From Euborellia annulipes (lineage: Eukaryota; Arthropoda; Insecta; Dermaptera; Anisolabididae): 64,000 nucleotides of DNA. Position 1 is the first letter of the stretch. The number at the start of each line of letters is the position of its first letter. Position numbers and translations under genes: made by a program. This document shows positions 31,245 to 41,588 of the stretch, in pieces. The stretch covers positions 23,667 through 87,666 of the forward strand of contig JAKCPI010022146.1 in NCBI GenBank assembly GCA_023213315.1. Reading direction: 5' to 3'. The notes beneath the pieces are model-generated. The model was not told the origin of the DNA. It worked only from the letters and a program-made list of their open reading frames with translations, and made no database searches.

Positions 31245-32256
31245 TTTTTTGACATCCCCTCAAAGAATAACGATATTTTGCAAAAAAAAAAAAAAAAAAA
31301 TTAATTAAGATTTATCCCCAATTTACAAGTTATATATATATATATAGGCCCTACCGTGGTATATAGACAAGTGGTGACAAAAAGTTAGAAAAAAAATTAT
31401 TTAATTAATTAACGAATTTTTTTCTTTTACTTTTTCTTCCCAAGGTTTGTCATTAAATTTATAAAATATTTTCTCAAAGTTATTATGAATAATTTACGTA
31501 TATATTTAAGTTCAAAAGATAAACAAGACAGGAAAATTTTTTTAATCATTTATTTGTGAATATTTAATGACTATATTATCTAAGTGCGAGGAAGGAAAAA
31601 AAAACTTCTTATTTTTAAATACGATATACACTATATAATAAGAAAAGAGCTTTACTTTACATCTCCTTTCATAAGTTTTTTTTTTTTTTTTTTTTTTTTA
31701 ATGTGAAAAGATTTTTTCCTTAAAAAAATAAATTCTTAAAGGAGAGGTAATCAAATTGTTGAACTCAAGTTGTTTTAAAGTTGTTCTGTTTGAATGTCAA
31801 AGAAAGAGAGAAAAAGAAACGCTTTGTTAATTTAATAATACAAAATATATATAGCCTAATAAAAAAAATTCGTATTTTTTAGAGTCTAATGTTTACGCCT
31901 TTCAATTACAATTTTTATTTTCTCTTACCCTATAATTTCTTTTTTTTTTAGAAAAAGGAAACGTAGTGCCAATTGCAGTGTCCACATGTCCATTTTTGTT
32001 TATTATGAAAGCCCTGCGCAATTAGAAGATAATATTTCAAGACTCTTTAGATGTAGAGGGTCTTCAGTGACCTATAATTTTTTCTCCAAATATATTAGAC
32101 AAATTTGGGTAAGAAGATTTAATTACAAATAATAAACTATGAGACTTAAATACAAAGTATATTCCCGCAAAGACTTTTGGGATAGAAAGATCAGCACTGG
32201 CCAAGATTGAAAGACTATGAACCGAAATGTATCAATCTAAACAACATTAACAATTT
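31245..32256. other. AT-rich non-coding stretch
   Basis: Contains long T and A runs (31679-31699) and a decayed cap-like TTTTCTCTTACCC at 31918. No gene is seen. Confidence 0.4.
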
Positions 32257-32301
32257 ATCGTCCTGAAGATGGGAGTGATGCGTTCCCGAAATGTCGACGA
32301 T
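32257..32301 (+). ncRNA. Hammerhead-like RNA motif (best copy)
   Basis: AUCGUC (stem I), CUGAAGA, U, GGGA, loop, UCCC, GAAA, U, GUC, GACGAU (stem I'). All core bases are present, stem II has four Watson-Crick pairs, stem I has six of six, and GUC is the preferred cleavage triplet. As at 22227-22269, GAAA is followed by a single base and the triplet, so stem III is absent in cis. It is followed by an A-run and TTCTTTTATT, resembling a retroelement 3' region. Confidence 0.5.
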
Positions 32302-32425
32302 ATTAAAAAAAATTCTTTTATTCCATGCTGGCTGCCTTTATTCACCTGTTCCTGTTAAAATCAGGTATTGTACCCATGTTATCTATCTATATCCGACGAT
32401 CGAATATGATCCAACAACTTGTTTT

Positions 32426-33105
32426 TTTTACTTTCTCTTACCTATGTATATATGTAATATATATATAGAGAGAAAGTATTGGATTCATGTCAAAAATTCG
32501 ATGTCGAGATTTTGATGGATCTTCACGTTTTGAGGTCCCCTGAATCCAAAAAAGTGGTTTTCGCGACATGGTCTGTCTGTGGGTGGGTGTGTGGGTGGGT
32601 GGGTGGGTGGGTGTGTGTTCAATTTTAAGCATGAAGGAATTGAGCTACGAGGTTGAAATTTTATATTTAAGTTAAACACCCCCGGGACCGGAAAAATAAG
32701 CTTTTAATCAAAATCGGCCAAAGAGTACTAGCACTTTACTGATGTACTTTTTCAGTTTTTTCGATTTTCTCAAAATTTGCTCCAACGATTTTTTTAAAAT
32801 TCAAAAATCAATTATTTTTTAGATTCTCTTTAAAATGTATATTCTCATTTTGCAATTGAAATCTTCTGAAGACCACTTTACTCTTGTATTTCATAGGGAA
32901 GATAGGAGAAATGGTTGCCATGGTAACAAAATATAAATATTTTCCCATTCTTATAAATTTTACATCTGAATTCATATGTTCCGTACTGTCGGGAACTAAA
33001 TATATGTCGACACAAAAATCTGGTGTGACAAGCACAGAACACAACTTTCGATTACCGAAGGTAAGAGAAAGTTGTGTGCTGTGCGCCAGTCACACCAGAT
33101 TTTTT
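32426..33105 (+). mobile_element. Complete HCE (first of a tandem pair)
   Basis: Cap hairpin TACTTTCTCTTACC...GAGAGAAAGTATTGG through to GTCACACCAGATTTTT. The variable site is (GGGT)n instead of (TG)n. Perfect X-box GTTGCCATGGTAAC at 32914-32927. Frames at 32438-32679 and 32808-33120 are products of the repeat. Confidence 0.88.
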
Positions 33106-33125
33106 TTTTTTTTTAAATAAGAAAA

Positions 33126-33441
33126 TTTTTACTTTCTCTTACCTATGTATATATGTAATAAATATAGGGAGAGAAAGTATTGGATTCATGTCAAAAATTC
33201 GATGTCGAGATTTTGATGGATATACATGTTTTGAGGTCCACTGAGTTCGAAAAAGTGGTTTTCGCAACATGGTCGGTCTATCTCTGTGGGTGTTTACATG
33301 TGTGTTTAATTTTAAGCATGAAGAAATTTAAGGTAGGAGGTTGAAATTTTATATTTAAGTTAAGCACCCATTTAAAGAGTGAAAATAAGCTTTTAAACAA
33401 AATTGGCCAAAAAGTATTAGTAGTTTCCTGAAGTACTTTTC

Positions 33442-33476
<35 letters not shown>

Positions 33477-33820
33477 CGATTTTCTCAAAATTTGCTACAA
33501 CAATTTTGATTAAAATTCAAAAATCAATTATATTTTAGATGCTCTTTAAAACGTATATTCTCATTTTGCTTTTTAAATCTTAAGAAGACCACTTTACTCT
33601 TGTACTTCATAGAAAAAATAGGAGAAACAGTGGTAACAGAATATAAATATTTTCCTATGTTTATAAATTTTATATCTTGAATTCTAATATATTGGGGTAA
33701 ACTAAATATATATGTCGACCCAAAAAAATCTGGTGTGACAAGCACAGAACACAACTTTCGATTACAAAAGCTAAGAGAAAGAAATTTGTGTACTGTGCGA
33801 CCAGTCACACCAGATTTTTT
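33126..33820 (+). mobile_element. Complete HCE (second of the pair)
   Basis: Starts 20 bp after the previous copy with an almost identical cap and ends CACACCAGATTTTTT. More diverged in the middle, with a 33-T run at 33447-33475 and a decayed X-box (CAGTGGTAACAG). Direct tandem placement suggests insertion preference for T-rich HCE ends. Confidence 0.85.
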
Positions 33821-35316
33821 AACAATTTTGTTGGAAAATTTTCAATCCAAATACAGTATATCACTTAATGATTTGTCTATGCGTTTGGTATATAGCTAAA
33901 TAGCCATAATAAAAAAGAGGAGTTGTAAAAAATTTTAATATAAGCTTAATATATTCATTAATATAAGCCTACAAAATTTGTTTTAATATTTTTTTATAGT
34001 TCGAAATTAATGTGCCTAACTAGATGAAACGTGCCAAAGGTAATATTTTAAAAGAAAAATATAAGAACATTTTTATTTTTTTATACCTATGTTCTTTATT
34101 ATATATTTAGCCACCAAGAAAGAGCATAACAAATTTGATTATCTAATTGAAAAAAATGAAACGAAATTAATAGTTAGTAATAGAGTAATTGAAAATATTT
34201 AGATTTCTTATTTCCAATTTTTATTAGAAAATAAAAATATTTATGTTACCGTTTTAATTTATAATTATTCATTTATCTTTCGTTAAAATATGTTATATAT
34301 TCATGTTAGTCATAAAAATATTAATATCCTCTGAACTCTAGATTAAAAACTTTTAATTAAATCAACGTTGCATAAATAACTATAAAATATTATCGCGGTA
34401 ATAAATTTATAAAAAAAAAAAATTTTTTGTCTCTCTACCGATAATCATATAGCTCATTTTCTCAAGACATTTTTATTTTTATATCAATGTTGGAATTTAA
34501 AATAAAAAAAAATAATATTAACAAATTTCATCAACATCCGGAACAAATGAATTATTTTGTTTGTTAAATTCCTATGCATATAATTTAAAAATGTTTTTCC
34601 CAATGCACATGAACACAAGGCGGGCAGGCAGACAGGCCATGAATAAAAATAATAAATTAATTTTAATTCTTTTTCTATGTTTACATGTTTTTTAAACATT
34701 TATAAATCACCATCGCGCGCCCACCCCTAGAAATGTTTAACCATGTTTTATCAATGAGATTTTTTTTTCATTTGTATTTAATAATTATAATATCAATTTT
34801 GTTTTTATTATTTAGCATATTTATTAGATATTTATTTATTTAAATAAATTGATTTTAATAAAATAGTTTATCATAAATTACAAAAAAAAAAAAAAAAAAA
34901 TTGTAACAGGCATGGGCGTGGCGTAACTAGAGAATTTGGCTGGGAGAATAAATCATTGAAACTTATGACCTAATGTTTTTAATTTCACATAAGTAAATCC
35001 AAAATTAAGCTCAATGAGGGCAGAAATTATCAAAAGTTCGAAGAATTAACGATTATATGTTGCGAGAAAGTAATAAGTTAAGTGAATGTTGAGGCATTGA
35101 TTAAGAAAAAGATCACCAGTATGTATATGATGTTTCTATTAAAAAAAAAAAAAACAACTAAATAACAACGAAAGAAGCCCTCCGAAAGCTGGCAGAGACT
35201 ATATTTTGAATTTTATTTAGGCCTAGATCTTAGAAAAAAATGTAATCTAGGGATGAGTTAAGATCCCGTGGATTTTGATGTCATCTACCACGGCCTATAA
35301 AAGAAGAATTTATTAT
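33821..35316. other. AT-rich non-coding stretch
   Basis: GGGCGTGGCGTAACTAGAG at 34912 looks like one end of a hAT-type element without a partner; ATTGAAACTTATGACCTAATG (34956) is a scrap of the CACTAGGTC family. No gene is seen. Confidence 0.35.
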
Positions 35317-35407
35317 TCTCTCTCTATTAAAAAAAATGAAAGTAAATATCAAAGGAGATCGAAATTTGCCTGACTAGGTGCCCACCGAAAACGGGCGACG
35401 CAGCTAG
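35317..35407 (+). mobile_element. Short Helitron-like element
   Basis: 5' TCTCTCTATTAAAAAAAATG; 3' hairpin GCCC/GGGC then GACGCAGCTAG followed by T. Same architecture as 11804-11907. It is 91 bp, so a deletion derivative at best. Confidence 0.38.
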
Positions 35408-35490
35408 TTAAGTTTAAATAAAAAAATACGAGAAACAAGCACCAGTAGCCAAATTGCATGAAAAAAGATATGGATATAAATTGCAAAAAT

Positions 35491-35883
35491 TAGGGTCCGA
35501 CCGAAACAAGATTTTCAGCCGAAACCGAAACCGAATATTCGGCCTCAACCTAGTTTCGGCCGAAACCGTAACCGAAACCGAAACTTGTATTTCCTATAAA
35601 AAATTTTTTTCATTTTACTTTTTTTTTTTTTGAATTTTTTCCCTCCCGTGAAAATCATTTTACCTTTTTTAGGGAGACTAAAATTTTCTCCCTCAAGAGC
35701 AAATTATTTGACCTTTTTTTTTTTTTTGTATGCGAGTCTCATCCCATTTTTTCAGACTCTGGTTTCGGCCGGCCGAAAGGTTCGGCCACTTTTTGGCCGA
35801 AACCGAAACTACGGCCGAAACCATGATTTTTGGCCGAAACTGGCCGAAACCGTAACCGAAACCGAATATTCGGTCGGTTCCTA
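35491..35883 (+). mobile_element. Intact non-autonomous hAT with GCCGAAACC repeats
   Basis: Terminal repeats TAGGGTCCGACCGAA and TTCGGTCGGTTCCTA; perfect 8-bp duplication GCAAAAAT (35483-35490, 35884-35891). Both subterminal regions contain GGCCGAAACCG repeats in both orientations, which can pair with each other. Plus and minus frames of 81-84 residues across it are repeat products. 393 bp, no transposase. A partial copy is at 7808-7909. Confidence 0.92.
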
Positions 35884-36269
35884 GCAAAAATATCCCTATG
35901 CTCTGATGAATTAGCCTATACTCATGTTTGTAATCCATATGCTAATCTATGCAACGTAGACCTACCTATGAACCCAACCAACAAACTTGTCCTGACTTGC
36001 GTAGGGAGCCTTGCAAGAGACAAGCAGAGAGAGCCAGCCAAATCAATTACTTTTATTATTTGTCTTTATCAAATTAATAAAATAAATGCACTTATCGCCT
36101 AGAAATAAGCCTCCGACCTCCTTCGAATATAAATATTTTGTTATATTCCCACACGGACTTATTTGAATACATTTTTATAAAATCACACTTACGTTTATAT
36201 AAATAATAATTTTTTTGTGGAGGCATTTATATTTCTAATATTTAAAATAATAAACCAAGTATTAATGAA

Positions 36270-36580
36270 CGGGGAAAGATGAAATTTACCTCAAATGTCC
36301 TTAAAGTTCAGGAGAAACGCGAATTTTTAACAGGAGCCCAGGCTGGACACGTCTGCCCCCAAGCGACGCCATTCTCCAAATGAGGGATGAAATTTTTTTA
36401 ACACGGAAGGTGCTTCACTTATCACAGCTCCCCCTCTACTGAACTCTCTTTGACCTTCCTATTAAATATAAAGGAAGTTTTTGGATAGCCAATGGGCTCT
36501 CACCTTTGGACCAGGACCTGAGAGAGTGGGGAGAGGGGTGGGGTGGGGACGGAATCCTCTAATAATAGCTAATTGGCAAC
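36270..36580. other. Non-repetitive, GC-richer island
   Basis: Balanced composition, unlike both flanks, with no match elsewhere in the window. It includes the exon-like segment at 36334 and a G-rich stretch at 36515-36550. A conserved regulatory region or exon is possible. Confidence 0.35.
36334..36390 (+). CDS. Weak candidate terminal exon
   Basis: After an acceptor-like GAATTTTTAACAG the plus frame gives 18 residues including LDTSAPKRRHSPNEG and then TGA. Codon third positions are G/C-rich, unlike the surroundings. There is no partner exon on this strand and no poly(A) signal at a clear distance. It may be chance. Confidence 0.2.
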   Translation, partial: EPRLDTSAPKRRHSPNEG

Positions 36581-36649
36581 GATCCAAATTATTTCACTTA
36601 GAAAGTACATGTATATAAATTAAAAGAAAATAATCTGAAATATTATATA

Positions 36650-37532
36650 AGTAAAGTGTACTTCAAAACACTTTTAGAGCAAAATGAGAATATACAATTT
36701 AAAGAGCATCTGAAAAATAATTGATTTTTGAATTGCAATCAATTTTAATGAGGCAAATTTTGAGAAAATCGAAAAAAAACTGAAAAAGTACATCAGTAAA
36801 GTACTAGTGCTTTTTGGCCAATTTTGTTCAAAAGTTTATTTTGAGTGTCCGAGAGGAGACCTAAGTATAAACTTAAATATAAAATTTCATTCCGGGAGGT
36901 CAATTCCTTCATGCTAAAAATCGTAACGGGTCGCCTTTCTTTATTGCTTGTCACACCAGATTGTTTGGGTCGAGATATATTTAGTTTCCGACAGTATGGT
37001 ACATTTGAATTCAAGATGTAAAATTTATAAACATGGGACAATATCTATATTCTGTTACCAGAGCAACCTTTTCTCCTATCTTTCCTATGAAGTTCAAGAG
37101 TAAAGTGGTCTTCAGAAGATTTCAATGGCAAAATGAGAATATACATTTTAAAGAGCATCTAAAAAATAATTGATTTTTGATTTTTTTAAAATCAAAATCG
37201 ATGCGAATTTTGAGAAAAACGAAAAAAAAAACTGAAAAAGTACATCAGTAAAGTACTAGTACTCTTTGGCCGATTTTGATTAAAAGCTTATTTACACGCC
37301 CTAGACCCCCCTAGTGTACCTAACTTAGATATAAAATTTCAACCTCCTAGCTCAATTCCTTCATGCTTTAAATTGAACACAGACAGACAGACACACAGAC
37401 AGAGCAAGTTGCGAAAACCACTTTTTTTTGATTCAGGGGACCTCAAAAGGTATATATCCATCAAAATCTCGACATTGAATTTTTGACATGAATCCAATAT
37501 TAACATATAGGCCTACATATAGGAAAGAGAAA
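36650..37532 (-). mobile_element. Two HCE copies in tandem, minus strand
   Basis: 36650-36930 is an interior piece (AAAGAGCATCTGAAAAATAA, AGTAAAGTACTAGTGC). 36948-37532 is a longer copy from CTTGTCACACCAGATTG to the cap GGAAAGAGAAAGTA, with a decayed X-box (GTTACCAGAGCAAC). A further 50-bp 3'-end scrap (CGTGTGACTGGTAGCACCAA) is at 37563-37612. Confidence 0.8.
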
Positions 37533-37612
37533 GTAAAAGAGAATTTTAAAAAATAATAAATTTAATTTAAAAATCGTGTGACTGGTAGCACCAAATTTTT
37601 TGTGTCGACAAT

Positions 37613-38371
37613 TTATAAACAAAGAAAAATATTTATATTTATTGATAACCCGGCACTAAAACGAAGGATTCTAGTTCGTATCCAGAATCGACAATCTAGC
37701 AAATATTATTATAAAAGTTTGCTTATTTTGTTTCCATTTGAATACATTTTCTCCAGTAAATAGTCCGAAGTTTGTTTTGGAATTGCTTGCATTTTCAGCT
37801 TTTCTTTTTTGCACGCCAAATAATTTCCTAAATCAAACCCCTCCATCCTTTCTAGATAAGTTTTTATGAGTTTAAGAATTGGTCTTCAAGAACATTAGTG
37901 GAGTGGTCTTTAAAAAGTTTTAAAAAGATCTCCAAAAGAAGAAGAATTATCAGATAGGTGTTAACATTCTTGAGAAGGATAAATAAAAGGCCACCTTGGT
38001 AACAATTCTACTTTTAATTTCTATAAATAAAGCCCAATGAACCTAAGTTTGTATTTTAAGATGAATGCATCACGTGAAAATGGCTTTTTCATTAGAAAGG
38101 TATAAAAGGGGGAGTTTCAAGCCTCTCTCCCCAAACAATAGTAAAATTTTATATATCTTTTAATGACCTCAGAAGTAAGCTTTTTCGTCGTTTTGACACG
38201 ACTCACTAATATTATAATTCAGGGAGTGGAAAAAAAATTTGACAAATTCAAAATTGTTAAAATTTAGAACAATAAGAAAAAGTCTATATAAATTGTAGGT
38301 CTAAAATTGAATTTTGCGTAATACTCTATGTTCGTATTAAATGATAAATTCCGAGAAATGAATCTGTTTAC
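37613..38371. other. No gene recognised
   Basis: AT-rich; the 61-residue frame at 37578-37763 overlaps HCE debris. No repeats found. Confidence 0.4.
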
Positions 38372-38427
38372 TCAGTTGGAACTCTCCGATCTTCTCCTTA
38401 ATGGCAAATATTTTAGTGAATTGGCAC
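38372..38427 (-). CDS. Weak candidate exon, 56 nt
   Basis: Minus strand: acceptor TCTGTTTTCACAG, then 56 nt, then CTGA/GTAAAC. Two frames are open. The one that accepts the phase left by 40241-40314 encodes ANSLKYLPLRRRSESSN and ends with TGA as its last codon; the other encodes CQFTKIFAIKEKIGEFQL. The donor is weak. Low confidence. Confidence 0.22.
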
Positions 38428-39628
38428 CTGTGAAAACAGATTCTCCTCATTCATTATCAATTCTCAAATTTTAAATATTTGTATTTTATAATAAAAAAAA
38501 AAAAAAATGAGTAAAAAATTAATTTATATTTATTTCAAGAAATGTAAAAAGCAATTAAATGAAATAAAAAAGCAAGTTTGATTAATTTAGTTTGATGAAT
38601 GGAAAAAGTATTTTTTTCAAAAGAGAAATATAGGTAAGGGAAAATAAAAAGTATCATTAATGCATTTCATTTCATAGATTACAAATTATAAATATAATAC
38701 TGTGTATGAGTCATTTTTGTTTGAAAAGGGTAATTAGATATGAAAGAGCAGCAATAAGTTCTAATGGAATACGATATTCCATTTGTTGTGAGAGAGAGAC
38801 TTTTGCAGAGAGATTAAAATGTATTAATTAGCCTTTAAAGGATCATTTCCTTTTAAGAGAGGGATCTACTAAAAATTTCTTTATGATTATATTCATGAAA
38901 AGGGAATATTATAATTGACCTTTGGACAGAATGTTAAACTAGCTTTCAATTTATTTGTTAATCTAATAAATATGGCTTTATAGTAATTAAATAAATAAGA
39001 CTGCCTATAAATGGCGTATTCAAATTTGAATATAACCTAATTAATTTAAAATACGTATATTTAATAGACGGTTTTCTTGTTATTTCAAAAAAAAAGTATT
39101 TTGTTGGAGCGCCTGATGGATAGGCATACAGTTTGTATATAACTGGCTTATTAAGAAATACGTGAAGGCAAAATGGCGTTGGATTTTTTTTTTATTTGGG
39201 CAAAAAAGGCCTCTTAGAAAAAGAATCTTACTTGTTAGTTTAACATTGGAACGCGATTTCAATTGTTAAATTTAATGAAAAAAACTTTTAAGAAAAGCCT
39301 CTCCAAAGAATATTGATCCTAGTAAATGGGACGGGACTATTTTAAGGACAAATAATGGACATTAAGGAAAAGAACAAAATATATATCACTGATTGCGGTT
39401 TGAAATGCCTCAGGTCCAAATATACCAAATATAAAAAATGAGAACACTTGAAAATTCGTGATGAAGTCAGAAAAAACAACAAAACACAAATTTTCACACA
39501 CATTTTAATTATTGCTAGCCGGGTATGTTTCAGAATAAATAGTGATAATTGTAATTGCATTAGAGGTGTGTTTGCGTGTTAATTCTAATAAATGTTTTTC
39601 TCATTTGGCAATATGTATCTATGTAGCT
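38428..39628. other. AT-rich non-coding stretch
   Basis: Frames at 39080-39262 and 39342-39560 (minus) have no domains. GGAGCGCCTGATGGATAGGC at 39109 is shared with 24887. Nothing else recognised. Confidence 0.4.
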
Positions 39629-39657
39629 CTGAAGATGGCCTAGATCTCGGGCCGAAA
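39629..39657 (+). ncRNA. Hammerhead-like core motif
   Basis: CUGAAGA, U, GGCC, loop, GGCC, GAAA, then C, AUC, AGCC. Both core strands are perfect and stem II has four G-C pairs. Upstream GCU pairs with AGC as a short stem I. It is followed by a GTATAAAAGAAAATTTGGGC segment similar to a retroelement 3' end. No stem III. Confidence 0.4.
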
Positions 39658-40240
39658 CATCAGCCGTGAGAGCGAGAATTTGTATAAAAGAAAATTTGGG
39701 CTCCAACACGGAGTCAGAAATATAACAAGACGATTGTCATCCAAATTTTATCCTTTTGCAAATTGAAAATTCGTAAGAAAAAACTTTCCTCTAAATTGTC
39801 TATCTAAACATTTATATTAAATTCTATGCAAAAGCATATATCCTTAATTAGGATTTTTAGCATTAAATCAAACAAATGAATAGCAATACAATACAGTGGA
39901 ATTTAAAATCATTTAAAATCAATGTTATTTATACATTGGAATTTTTAACATTCACGGTCGTAAATCACGGGGAGTAGGTATGTGAGATCGACTCCCGCGT
40001 GTGCCTAATTTTTTTCTTTTCAAACTTTGAAAACTCTTCAAACGAAACACGTAAATCAATAGAATAAAATCGATTTTATTAGATGATCTTGCATAATAAG
40101 ATTGTCGTTATGAAAATTAAAGTCAAAAAGGAGTCAAAATCAAAAAAAAAAAAAGAACGAATATGAAGTTAAAAAAATTTTCAAACGCACTATCTGCTCC
40201 TTTTATCATTATAAATTTTAGTATTAATACTTCAACTCAC
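39658..40240. other. No gene recognised
   Basis: AT-rich intron-like sequence up to the exon donor; 39980-40000 has a short GC patch only. Confidence 0.4.
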
Positions 40241-40314
40241 CCACTAGGAGCGAAGGCCACTGTCTGGATTTCAGGTCCGAATCGCGCAGGGTCTCACGCA
40301 GGTGTCTCACAAAT
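40241..40314 (-). CDS. Probable internal coding exon, 74 nt, gene unidentified
   Basis: Minus strand: acceptor AAATTCTCTTTTTCAG, exon, donor GTGG/GTGAGTTG. A single frame is open and encodes 24 residues, including HLRETLRDSDLKSRQWPSLL, entered with two bases from the preceding exon and leaving one base. GC content is much higher than the flanks and no repeat is involved. I do not recognise the protein. Its phases do not join directly to 4777-4840 or to 44126-44218, so either other exons are missing from my view or these belong to different transcripts. Confidence 0.6.
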
Positions 40315-41353
40315 CTGAAAAAGAGAATTTGTATTAGATTTTGTATAAAAGATATATTCGTATGCTGAAAAAATATCAAATTAAAAATACTAGAAAAAAT
40401 ATAATTATATAAGCTTATATATATAGGCCTATAGAATAAAGAGATAGAGAGAGAAATAGAAAAAGTTCAAGGCTTAAAAGTGCGGGAAAGTAAAATCTAT
40501 TTTAGAATAGTGTGGCAATGTTGGATAATTTTTTATGACAAGCGGGATTTGAACTGAGTTTTGTAGCAACTCTATATTCATATTCCGCACACTCATAAGC
40601 TGAGTATCCGATTAAACAGCTTTAATTTCAACACATCTAATAAAGAAACAATTTTTTTTAGGTTTAATACCACATTGTTTGCAAATAAAAATTTGTATTG
40701 CGCATGGTTGGTCTTAATCAAAATCAAAATTAATAAATAATGCATTAGTAAGTTGGTTTATCTTTCAGTATACGCCTCATGTATGTATACATTGAAATTG
40801 ATTAAAATCAATTTAATATTTGAGCCCGGATGCTAGGAAGTATTGACTTTGTGCCTTGAAAGCTAGAGATCAATATTTATTCACTTTTATTATTATTATT
40901 ATTATTTTTTAATTTTATTATTGCCTTATGAAAAAGAATGGATATAATCATTTCTTGGCAGAATTATTTTCCTAAGGATTCGTATTCAGATAATATTAAA
41001 GGAAACATAGATAACAGGGAAACGAGATGTGCATACTAATTAACGGTTAAATATTTAATTCTCTTCTGATTTATGAAAATGGAGAGAAACTGAAAATGAA
41101 AATTCGTTCGCGAATTTAAACGAATGGGTTGGGGGGTGGCAACACGGAATAAGAAGATGATGTATATTCCTTTTGTCTGTATATCGGATTGTTTGTGATG
41201 GTTTGTTTTTCCTAAGAAAAGTAGATTGTATTAATGGAAATTTTGGATTATGATCAAATAGGGTAGTTGAATTATATCTCGGTTTGACGGAAACCAGATC
41301 TAAATCAAAAAGTGTTTAATTAGAACAAAAGTCAAATAAATAAATATTGGACC
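40315..41353. other. No gene recognised
   Basis: Intron-like AT-rich sequence with a (TTA)n run at 40890-40906. Confidence 0.4.
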
Positions 41354-41588
41354 GAGGGGCGTGGCGTAGACATGCGAGAAAGCAAAGATTAAACAAATCA
41401 AAAAATTTGGAAATTAACACAAACTTGTTAGCATTTGTGTCCAAAGAAACTTTAAATTAGAAAATTATGGGTTTATGAAAATAACGCAAATTCCATAAGT
41501 GTATGCCCACCTGGACATATATCATCATTTTATATTATTCTAAATATATTTTTTAATGCCCCCTATGAAAATTCTACGCCATTGCAGT
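41354..41588. mobile_element. Possible hAT-type MITE
   Basis: AGGGGCGTGGCGTAGA on the left and TCTACGCCATTGCAGTG on the right share a 9-bp complementary core, the GGCGTAGA of hAT termini. No duplication was found. Confidence 0.3.
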
